Assembly: GCA_003248075.1 (NCBI GenBank)
Contig: QJYK01000242.1
Location: 1-33,179 of the forward strand
Direction of reading: 5' to 3'
Source: Gemmatimonadota bacterium
GTDB lineage: Bacteria > Gemmatimonadota > Gemmatimonadetes > Longimicrobiales > Gaopeijiaceae
Length of the DNA: 33,179 nt
The notes beneath the pieces were generated by a model. It ran no database searches. It was not told the DNA's origin and saw nothing but the letters and a program-made list of their open reading frames with translations. Below, one piece after another: positions 6,935-14,114 of this stretch. Positions within the stretch are counted from its first letter, which is position 1. Each line of letters begins with the position of its first letter. The translations under genes and the position numbers were made by a program.

Positions 6935-9586
6935 ATGGGCTCCACCGGGCCGAGTCCGCCCCGCGCGGCCGCACGGGTCCTCCGCCTCCTGCTGAGCCGG
7001 CAGGCGTTCGACGAGGTCGGGGCCGCTCTCACCGAGCTGTTCCGACGGCGGGTGGCGCGGGTAGGTCGCGGGGCGGCACGACGGTGGTACTGGCGCCAGG
7101 TGCTGGGCCTGGCCCTGCGCCGGCGGTCGATCAACGGAGGATCGGGCGGGGAGGGGTGGATGAAAGGCTCTGTACGGGATTTCGCTTTGGCGGCGCGGAC
7201 GCTGTCGCGTGCGCCCATGTTCACCGGAGTGGCCGCGCTGACGCTGGCGCTGGGGCTGGGGGCCAACACGGCCATCTTCAGCGTGATCCACGGATCGCTG
7301 CTTCGGCCCCTGCCCTACGCAGACCCCGACGGGCTCGTGTGGCTCTCCGATGGGCACCCGGACATCGGCGGCTCGGGCGTGAACCAGTCGGTGCCCAATT
7401 TCCTGGACCTGCGTGACGGCTCGAAGCTCATGCGGTCCGCGGCCGTGTATCGCCGCCTGGGCGCCAACCTCGCCGCCGAAGACCGGGCCGAGCGTGTTAC
7501 GGTGCTCTTTACGTCTTCGGAGATGCTGGGGGTGCTGGGCGTGGTACCCACCCTCGGCCGCGACCTCCGACCGTCCGACGACCTCGTCGATGCGGAACCG
7601 GTCGCGCTTCTCACGGACGGGCTATGGCGCACCTGGTTCGGCGCCGACCCTGCCGTGGTGGGCCGGACGGCGGTCGTCGACGCCCGATCCGTGCGCATCG
7701 CAGGAGTGCTTCCCCGCGACTTCTGGTTTCCGGGAGAGCCACGCCTGGTCATGCCCATCCAGCACGTGGGCGCCGAGCTGTCGCGTGGGTCGCGGAGCTA
7801 CAACGGAGTGGCCCGCCTGGCTCCGGACGCCGACGTGGAGGGCCTCCGAGCGGAGCTCCAGGGGATCTTTTCCGGGTTGGTGACGAGCTATCCCGACGCC
7901 AACCAGGGGTGGTTCACCTGGGCCGAGCCGCTGTCCGAGTGGGTGGGGGGGGGCGCGGGCCGCTCCCTCCTCCTCATGAGCGGAGCGGTGGCCCTGGTGC
8001 TGCTGATCGCCGTGGTGAACGTGGCCAACCTGCTCTTGGTGCGGGCAGAGACACGGCACCACGAGCTGGCCATCCGCACCTCCCTCGGCGCCCGTCGCAC
8101 GGACCTGCTCTCGCTGTTTTTGGCCGAAGGGATCTTGTTAGCGGTCGCGGGCGGCGCCCTGGGGGTCGTCACGGCGTACTGGGGTGTCGATGCGCTGGTG
8201 ACCGCCTTCGCCGGCGCGCTCCCCCGACCCGACGCCATCTCGGTGAACGGCACGGTGCTGGGTGCGGGGCTGGCCCTCTCCCTGATCGTGGGCGTACTCG
8301 TGGGTCTTGTCCCCCTCGCCCGCATCCGGCCCGACCGGCTCCAGAGCCATCTCAAGGACGGCTCCAGGGGCTCGTTGGGGCGTGGCAGCGCGCTCGGGGG
8401 CGTCCTCGTCGCCACGGAAGTCGCCCTGGCGGTGGTCGTGGTGGCGGGTGCGGGTCTGCTGGCCAACAGCGTGTGGCGCATCCGACAGGTCGACCTGGGC
8501 GTCACCCGCCCCGACCGGGTCATGACGTTCACGATGACCCTGCCGGCGACCTCCTATCCCGGCGTCAGCTCCATCCGAGGGTTCGCCGACGAGATCGACC
8601 GGAGCATCGGTGTGCTCCCCGGCGTGCAGGCCGTGGGCTTCGTGAACCGTCTGCCCCTGCTCGGGGGCGACAACACGACCGTGACCCCGTTCGGCGATCC
8701 CGCGCGCGAGGTGAACTTCACATCCATCCGATACATCACGCCGGGTTACTTCGACGCCGTCGGAGCACCCCTCCTGTCCGGCCGATGGCTCGACCCGACC
8801 GAGTTCTCGTCGGGCGCCCCGGCGGTGGTGATCAACGAGACGCTCGCCCGTCAGCTCTTCCCGGGTGAGGATGCCGTCGGGCGACGCCTGGGTGTGCGCT
8901 GGGTCCCCGACGGGCTGCTCGTCGTGGGCGTGATCGGCGACATCGCCGGCGGTCGTCCGGACCGTCCACCGCCGCCCGCGTTCTACCTGCCGTTGGCCAC
9001 GGTCCTCGAGGCGTGGTCGTCGGTGCCCCGCGGCCCCAACGACTACTGGGGTCTGAGCGCGTTGGTGCGGACCGCCGTCGGGCCCCGGCCGCTCATGCCG
9101 GCCTTCCGCCGGGCCGTCGCAGCGGTGGATCCCCAGCTACCGGTGAGCCAGGTGCGGACGCTCCAGGACATCGCCGTGGAGCGGCTCGGGACGCGCCGAT
9201 TCGCCATGTCCCTGTTCGGCGTCTTCTCTGCGATGGCCCTCCTGCTCGGCGCCGTCGGGATCTATGGCGTGATGTCGTACACCGTGGCACACCGGTCCCG
9301 CGAGCTGGGCATGCGCATGGCGCTGGGAGCCAGCCGCTCCACGGTGCGTCGCATGGTCCTCGGACGGGCCGCCCGCATCGTCTTGCCGGGACTGGTCGTC
9401 GGCCTCGTGGCCGCGCTCCCTGCCGGAAGCGTCCTGGGCAGCCTCCTGTACGAGGTGAGCCCCCAGGATCCTTGGACGTACCTCGGTGTGGCCGCGCTGC
9501 TCGGCGGCGTAGGGCTCGCCGCGAGCTGGCTGCCGGCGCACCGGGCGACGCGGCTCGATCCCATGGAGAGCATGCGCGCGGAATGA
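6935..9586 (+). CDS. ADOP-type ABC transporter permease (MacB/FtsX-like), prefix domain 2 type
   Basis: This 883-residue inner-membrane protein is a fused duplicated MacB-like permease (ADOP family). The first ~80 residues form a cytosolic prefix with RRRVARVGRGAARRWYWRQ, the pattern of 'permease prefix domain 2'. Next comes the first transmembrane helix with LTLALGLGANTAIFSVIHG, a periplasmic MacB core domain, and an FtsX domain (VLLIAVVNVANLLLVRAE, then ELAIRTSLGARRTDLL). The whole unit is then repeated, ending with a second FtsX domain (GAVGIYGVMSYTVAHRSREL, MRMALGASRSTVRRMVLGRA) and the C-terminus ATRLDPMESMRAE. No ATPase gene lies beside it, which is usual for these 'orphan' permeases. 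MacB relatives use ATP-driven conformational change to export toxins or lipoprotein cargo; the cargo here is unknown. It is transcribed with the PadR gene five bases upstream. Confidence 0.92.
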   Translation: MGSTGPSPPRAAARVLRLLLSRQAFDEVGAALTELFRRRVARVGRGAARRWYWRQVLGLALRRRSINGGSGGEGWMKGSVRDFALAARTLSRAPMFTGVAALTLALGLGANTAIFSVIHGSLLRPLPYADPDGLVWLSDGHPDIGGSGVNQSVPNFLDLRDGSKLMRSAAVYRRLGANLAAEDRAERVTVLFTSSEMLGVLGVVPTLGRDLRPSDDLVDAEPVALLTDGLWRTWFGADPAVVGRTAVVDARSVRIAGVLPRDFWFPGEPRLVMPIQHVGAELSRGSRSYNGVARLAPDADVEGLRAELQGIFSGLVTSYPDANQGWFTWAEPLSEWVGGGAGRSLLLMSGAVALVLLIAVVNVANLLLVRAETRHHELAIRTSLGARRTDLLSLFLAEGILLAVAGGALGVVTAYWGVDALVTAFAGALPRPDAISVNGTVLGAGLALSLIVGVLVGLVPLARIRPDRLQSHLKDGSRGSLGRGSALGGVLVATEVALAVVVVAGAGLLANSVWRIRQVDLGVTRPDRVMTFTMTLPATSYPGVSSIRGFADEIDRSIGVLPGVQAVGFVNRLPLLGGDNTTVTPFGDPAREVNFTSIRYITPGYFDAVGAPLLSGRWLDPTEFSSGAPAVVINETLARQLFPGEDAVGRRLGVRWVPDGLLVVGVIGDIAGGRPDRPPPPAFYLPLATVLEAWSSVPRGPNDYWGLSALVRTAVGPRPLMPAFRRAVAAVDPQLPVSQVRTLQDIAVERLGTRRFAMSLFGVFSAMALLLGAVGIYGVMSYTVAHRSRELGMRMALGASRSTVRRMVLGRAARIVLPGLVVGLVAALPAGSVLGSLLYEVSPQDPWTYLGVAALLGGVGLAASWLPAHRATRLDPMESMRAE

Positions 9587-9674
9587 GACGCGGGAGCGCA
9601 GAGTCTCCCGCGGGCTCCACCGACCGGGCGCCGCGTCCGCAAGTAGCGCCCGCGACCTTCCGAACCGTCCCCGT

Positions 9675-9735
9675 TAGCCTCCCCTTGAAATCACAGGGGA
9701 AGGCGTGCTAGCTTCCCCTAGAAACCATAGGGCAA
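9675..9735 (+). promoter_or_regulatory. Promoter with tandem palindromic operators for the second PadR-ADOP pair
   Basis: Two copies of a palindrome lie in direct repeat 34 bases apart. The first has arms CCCCT (9681-9685) and AGGGG (9695-9699); the second has CCCTA (9716-9720) and TAGGG (9728-9732). Each is preceded by TAGC (9675 and 9709). TTGAAA (9685-9690) could be a -35 box and TAGCTT (9709-9714) a -10 box with an 18-base spacer, so the palindromes would cover the -35 region and the transcription start. This fits repression by the PadR protein encoded 34 bases downstream. The promoter boxes are a judgement by eye. Confidence 0.55.
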
Positions 9736-9768
9736 GCAACCCGCCTGCCCACGAAACGGGAGACGCGC

Positions 9769-10110
9769 ATGGGCGACGCCACGCTCGGGCTGCTGCGAGG
9801 CACCCTGGACCTGCTCATCCTCAAGGCGCTGAGCACCGGTGACAAACACGGGTACGCCGTTTCGGAGTGGATCGACGCGGCCACGGACGGGAGCCTGCTG
9901 GTCGAGGAGGGCACGCTCTATCCCGCGCTCCACCGGCTGGAGCGCAGGGGACTCGTCTCGGCCGACTGGGGCGTCTCGGACAACAACCGGCGGGCCAAGT
10001 ACTACGCGCTGACTCGGGCCGGCGGCCGCCAACTGGCGGATCAGGCGGCCACGTGGCGGGCCTACACGCACGCAGTGGCCAAGGTTCTGGCCGAAGGCGA
10101 TGCGATGTGA
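9769..10110 (+). CDS. PadR family transcriptional regulator
   Basis: This 113-residue protein is a typical short PadR repressor. It opens with LLRGTLDLLILKALSTGDKHGYAV, followed by the signature EEGTLYPALHRLERRGLV and the wing NNRRAKYYALTRAGGRQL. It is clearly a different subtype from the PadR protein at 6597, having the classic LYPALHRLE core. The ATG is preceded by GGAG (9759-9762), six bases upstream of the start. Its stop codon overlaps the GTG start of the following ADOP permease (GTGA), so the two are translationally coupled. The tandem palindromes upstream are the likely binding sites. Confidence 0.93.
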   Translation: MGDATLGLLRGTLDLLILKALSTGDKHGYAVSEWIDAATDGSLLVEEGTLYPALHRLERRGLVSADWGVSDNNRRAKYYALTRAGGRQLADQAATWRAYTHAVAKVLAEGDAM

Positions 10111-12770
10111 GCGGCCTCCGCCGGCGCTTGTTCCGACTGCCTCCCGACCCGGACCGGCTCCGGGAGGACGTGGACGCCGAGGTGCGCTTCCATCTCGAGA
10201 GGAAGGCGGAGCGCCTCGTGCGCGAGGGAATGACGGAGTCCGAAGCGTGGGCGGAGGCCCATCGGCGCTTCGGCAGCGTGGAGAAACTGAAGTCACAGCT
10301 GGCCCGCGAAGGGGAGGTGGGGATGAGGAAGATCGCGATCGGTGACCGGATTCGGCAGGACCTGCATTATGCGCTCCGACAGGTGCGCAGAAACCCTGGC
10401 TTCACGCTGGTGACCGTGCTCACGCTGTCCCTGGCCATCGGAGCCACCACCGCCATCTTTTCCGTCGTGGACGGAATCCTCTTCCGCCCCCTGCCCTTCC
10501 CGGAGCCGGACCAGCTCACGGTGGTGTGGGCCGACATGACACGGCGGGGGGGGCCGGCCAACGAGTGGCCGAACTTCCCGAACTACTACGACCTGAAGGA
10601 CCGTAGCCACTCCCTCCAGGCGGTGGCCGCGTGGGACGGCGGGCCCGTGACACTCACCGGTCTCGGGGAGCCCGAGCAGATCGTTGCGGGCTACGTCAGC
10701 TGGGACATGCTCCCCGAAGTGCTGCGCGTATCCCCGGCTGTGGGTCGGGGCTTCGCACCTTCCGACGACGAGCCCGGCGCTCCGGCGACCGTGCTTCTCA
10801 CGGACGGCTTCTGGCGGCGCGCCCTGGGAGCGTCCGCGGATGCGCTGGGCTCCACCCTGTCCCTGAACGGCGAGACGCACACCGTGGTGGGAATCCTCCC
10901 CGCCGACTTCGACGCCCCCTTCGTGAACGGCGCCGTCATCTGGGTGCCGTTGCGTCAGAGTCGCACGGACAACTACTGCGGAAGGGGCGGCGCGTGCATG
11001 CACGCCGTCGCGCGACTGGCCGACGGCGTCTCGTTGGACGCGGCCCGCATCGAGGCCACCGACATCGCTCGCCAGCTCGAGGAGGAGCATCCCGAGGACA
11101 ACACGAACGTGGGCTTCACGCTGCGTCCCCTGCAGGACGACATGGTCGCCGGCGCCCGCCTGGCCCTGCTGGTGCTCCTGGGCGCCGTCGGCTTCGTGCT
11201 GCTCATCGCGTGCGTGAACGTGGCCAACCTGCTCCTGGCCCGGGCCACGTCACGCACCGCGGAGCTCGCGGTGCGTTCGGCGCTTGGTGCAGGACGACGC
11301 CGTATCACGGCCCAGCTCCTCACCGAGAGCCTGGTCCTGGCCGTCCTGGGGGGCGCGGCGGGACTGGGGATCGCCTACCTGGGCACGGAGCTTCTGGTGT
11401 CCCTGGCGCCGGCCGCCACCCCCCGCATCGAGGGGGTCGGTGTGAACGGGCGGGTGCTCTGGTTCGCCCTGGGCGTCACCCTGCTCTCCGGCCTCCTGTT
11501 CGGCGTCGCTCCTGCATTGCGTACCGCGCGCAGCGGCCTCGACGCGTCGCTACGGGAGGGCGGACGAAGCGCCTCGCGCGGCCGCGCAGGCATGCGGGCC
11601 CGCGGCGTTCTCGTGGCGGTGCAGGTGGCCCTCGCCCTGGTGCTCCTCGCCGGGGCGGGCCTCCTCGTGCGCAGCTTCCAGAACCTGCGCGAACTGGACC
11701 TCGGCTTCCGTCCCGAGGGCGTTCTCACCCTCCAGATCGGCCTGCCGCAGTCACGCTACCCGGACGCGGACGCCCGTCGCGGCTTCGTCGCGAGCGTGGA
11801 AGGTCGGCTGGGCGCCTTGCCCGGGGTGGAGGCGGTGGGCTCGACCTCGTGGCTCCCGCTCACCGGTTTCGGCAGCGACGTGACGTTCAACATCGAGGGT
11901 CGCCCAGTGCCACCTCCGGGCCAGCGGCACGCCGTGTGGTTCCGAAGGGTCACCGCTGGGTATCCGCGGGCAATGGGGATGCGGCTCCTCCAGGGTCGGT
12001 GGCTCACCGGGGCCGACGACGAGCGCGCGCCGAAGGTGGTCGTGATCAACGACGGGCTCGCGCGCCGCTACTTCCCGGAGGAGGACCCGGTGGGCCGGAG
12101 ACTCAACCTGGGCAACCCGGACGACCCGGAGTGGCGAGAGATCGTCGGTGTGGCCGCCGAGGCTCGTTACTTCAGCGTTGCCGGTGACTCCCGGGACGCC
12201 CTCTACCTTCCCTACGACCAGGCGCCGACGTCCACGATTTTCGTGACCCTGCGCTCGTCCAGGGACCTTGCCGCCCTGGGGAGTGAGGCGCGCACCCGCG
12301 TCGCGGACATCGATCCGTCGCTGGCGGTCGCACAGGTCCGACCGATGGAGGCCGTGGTGGCCGAGTCCCTGGGCTCCGAGCGGCTGGTCACGACGCTGCT
12401 CGGTCTCTTCGCCGGGGTCGCCATGGTGCTCGCGGTCGTCGGACTGTACGGCGTCGTCTCGTACAGCGTGGGCCAACGCCTGGGTGAGATGGGCGTGCGC
12501 CTCGCGCTCGGCGCTGAGGGTTCGGACATCGGCGGTCTCGTGCTGAGGCAGAGCATGGCGCTGGTCGCTGTCGGCCTCGCTGTCGGCGTCGGCGGCGGAG
12601 TCGCGCTCACACGACTGATGGGGGACCTGCTCTTCGGGGTCAGCCCCACGGATCCGTGGACGTACGCGATCGTGGCACTGACGCTGGTGGCGGTGGCGAC
12701 CGTGGCGAGCGCGGTTCCTGCCAGCCGGGCGGCGCGTGTGGATCCGATCCGGGTGCTCCGGGTGGATTGA
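10107..12770 (+). CDS. ADOP-type ABC transporter permease (MacB/FtsX-like), prefix domain 1 type
   Basis: This 887-residue protein has the same duplicated MacB-permease layout as the gene at 6935. The start is GTG at 10107, overlapping the PadR stop. The open frame reaches back to 9867, but that part is a shadow of the PadR gene. Residues 1-75 form the 'permease prefix domain 1' (DVDAEVRFHLERKAERLVRE, then EAHRRFGSVEKLK). Then come the first membrane helix (VLTLSLAIGATTAIFSVVDG), a periplasmic MacB core, FtsX domain 1 (VNVANLLLARATSRTAELAV), a second periplasmic domain, and FtsX domain 2 (VVGLYGVVSYSVGQRLGEMG). The tail is SRAARVDPIRVLRVD. No dedicated ATPase is adjacent. It is a paralogue of the first permease with a different regulator and a different prefix, implying separate ligands or cargo (inference). 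Confidence 0.92.
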   Translation: MSGLRRRLFRLPPDPDRLREDVDAEVRFHLERKAERLVREGMTESEAWAEAHRRFGSVEKLKSQLAREGEVGMRKIAIGDRIRQDLHYALRQVRRNPGFTLVTVLTLSLAIGATTAIFSVVDGILFRPLPFPEPDQLTVVWADMTRRGGPANEWPNFPNYYDLKDRSHSLQAVAAWDGGPVTLTGLGEPEQIVAGYVSWDMLPEVLRVSPAVGRGFAPSDDEPGAPATVLLTDGFWRRALGASADALGSTLSLNGETHTVVGILPADFDAPFVNGAVIWVPLRQSRTDNYCGRGGACMHAVARLADGVSLDAARIEATDIARQLEEEHPEDNTNVGFTLRPLQDDMVAGARLALLVLLGAVGFVLLIACVNVANLLLARATSRTAELAVRSALGAGRRRITAQLLTESLVLAVLGGAAGLGIAYLGTELLVSLAPAATPRIEGVGVNGRVLWFALGVTLLSGLLFGVAPALRTARSGLDASLREGGRSASRGRAGMRARGVLVAVQVALALVLLAGAGLLVRSFQNLRELDLGFRPEGVLTLQIGLPQSRYPDADARRGFVASVEGRLGALPGVEAVGSTSWLPLTGFGSDVTFNIEGRPVPPPGQRHAVWFRRVTAGYPRAMGMRLLQGRWLTGADDERAPKVVVINDGLARRYFPEEDPVGRRLNLGNPDDPEWREIVGVAAEARYFSVAGDSRDALYLPYDQAPTSTIFVTLRSSRDLAALGSEARTRVADIDPSLAVAQVRPMEAVVAESLGSERLVTTLLGLFAGVAMVLAVVGLYGVVSYSVGQRLGEMGVRLALGAEGSDIGGLVLRQSMALVAVGLAVGVGGGVALTRLMGDLLFGVSPTDPWTYAIVALTLVAVATVASAVPASRAARVDPIRVLRVD

Positions 12771-12819
12771 CCGCTCGGGCCCTCGGGGACGCGAGCGAAC
12801 GCAGCAGGATCACCGGGAG

Positions 12820-13269
12820 CCCACCGAGTTCGCGCGCTTCACCCGCGGCGACGCAGCCAACCCCGGGGCGTTCGCCTGGGGCCCGGTGGTCTCGCTCCGC
12901 CCCGCCGAGCCCCACTACGCGGGACGGGTGGTCATCCTGGTCGACGAGGTGTCCCTGAGTCAGGCCGAGTACACGACGATGGCCTTCCGATCCGCTCCGG
13001 GCGCCACGGTGGTGGGGAGCACGACCGCGGGCGCCGATGGCAACGTTTCGCCGGTCCCCCTGCCGGGGGGCCTGCGCGCGATGATCAGCGGGATCGGAGT
13101 CTTCTACCCGGACCGCGCCCCCACCCAGCGGATCGGGATCGTGCCCGATCTCGTGGTCGAGCCCACCCTGGAGGGCATGCGGGAGGGCCGGGACGAAGTG
13201 CTGGAGGCCGCGGTGAGCCACGCGCTGGGGCGCCCCTGGCGACTCTCCGGAGCGGCCGGCCCAGGTTGA
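12820..13269 (+). pseudogene. S41 family peptidase, 3' remnant
   Basis: The frame encodes about 150 residues matching only the C-terminal catalytic part of an S41 (tail-specific / C-terminal processing) peptidase. Landmarks are PTEFARFT, VVILVDEVSLSQAEYTTMAF with the likely nucleophile Ser, GSTTAGADGNVSPVPLPGGL, and the end YPDRAPTQRIGIVPDLVVEPT. Intact family members are usually several hundred residues long and begin with a signal peptide and substrate-binding domains; none of that is present. Homology begins abruptly about 50 bases after the ADOP permease stop, with no start codon or ribosome binding site suited to it. The simplest reading is that insertion of the PadR-ADOP cassette, or a deletion at its edge, removed the 5' part. 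An ORF starting at 12736 inside the permease gene is possible but unlikely. Confidence 0.72.
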
Positions 13270-13319
13270 TCGCCGACGGTCGAGCGTGACAACCGGGCCC
13301 CCGGGGCATAGTTTTAGGC

Positions 13320-14087
13320 ATGGCTAATTCTACCGTCACGGAGTGGGCTCCCCGTTGGGGCGCGCTCATGGCCCTTGCTCTCTGGGCCACGGGTGTTCAG
13401 CAGGTCACGGCTCAGGCTCGGCCCCTGATCACAGACCGTCCGGACTTCACCGAGTCACCCGTCACGGTTCCCAAGGGCTCCATCCAGCTGGAGACCGGCC
13501 TCACGTTGGAGCACGCCGACGGCCTTCGCGCGTCCTCGGGCCCCGAGGCCCTCCTGCGATGGAGCCCGACCCACGGCCTCGAGATCCGGCTCCAGTCCCC
13601 CGACTACGTCCGGGCCGACGCACAGGACGGATTCACGGACTTCGGCGTCGGCGTGAAGCTCGAGCTCGGCAGCTTCGCCTCGTGGGACGTCGGGGCGATC
13701 GCCTCGGTCGAGCTTCCCACCGGCGACGCGACACTGTCGGCCGGAGGGACGCAGCCCGAGCTGATCGTCGCCGCTGGGAGAGCCCTCGGAGAAGCCTGGT
13801 CGCTGGGCACGCAGGTGGCGGCCGCGAAGCCCGGTGACTCCGGAGGCGTCCACCTGCTGGCAACGTTCGTGGTGGGACGCGCCCTCAGCGAGGCCGTGGG
13901 CGCCTTCGCGGAGCTCGCTGCCGACCGGGAGCCCGGGGGCTCCGGGGCAGCCCTGCTCCACGGCGGCTTCACGCTCAGTGTGACCCCGACCGTTCAGCTC
14001 GACCTCCACGGTGCGGTCGGGCTTGGCGGCCACGCGCCCGACGGTATCCTCGGTCTCGGCTTCAGTACGCGTCTGGGCCCTCGCTGA
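13320..14087 (+). CDS. Outer-membrane transporter-like protein (MetA-pathway of phenol degradation-like family)
   Basis: This 255-residue exported protein has a signal peptide ending near VTAQA (about residue 35). The mature part starts PLITDRPDFTESPVTVPKGS, a hallmark of the family annotated 'putative MetA-pathway of phenol degradation' or 'transporter', which are small outer-membrane beta-barrels. Alternating strands such as GSIQLETGLTLEHADG, GFTDFGVGVKLELGSF and VQLDLHGAVGLGGHAP support a barrel. The protein ends in GLGFSTRLGPR rather than a terminal Phe. The family has no proven biochemical function, and involvement in phenol degradation is not implied here. The gene stands alone between the S41 remnant and a convergent TonB-receptor gene. 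Confidence 0.8.
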   Translation: MANSTVTEWAPRWGALMALALWATGVQQVTAQARPLITDRPDFTESPVTVPKGSIQLETGLTLEHADGLRASSGPEALLRWSPTHGLEIRLQSPDYVRADAQDGFTDFGVGVKLELGSFASWDVGAIASVELPTGDATLSAGGTQPELIVAAGRALGEAWSLGTQVAAAKPGDSGGVHLLATFVVGRALSEAVGAFAELAADREPGGSGAALLHGGFTLSVTPTVQLDLHGAVGLGGHAPDGILGLGFSTRLGPR

Positions 14088-14114
14088 GGATGCCGCAGAG
14101 GAACAGCGGCGTGA

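Noticed and set aside
6381-6974. N-terminal extension of the BNR/VPS10 protein
   Set aside because: It overlaps the divergent PadR gene and promoter, and the signal peptide begins only at 6380.
10631-12187. 518-residue plus-strand open frame in another reading frame of the second permease
   Set aside because: It is a frame-shifted shadow with very high Arg and Pro content; the permease frame has all family motifs.
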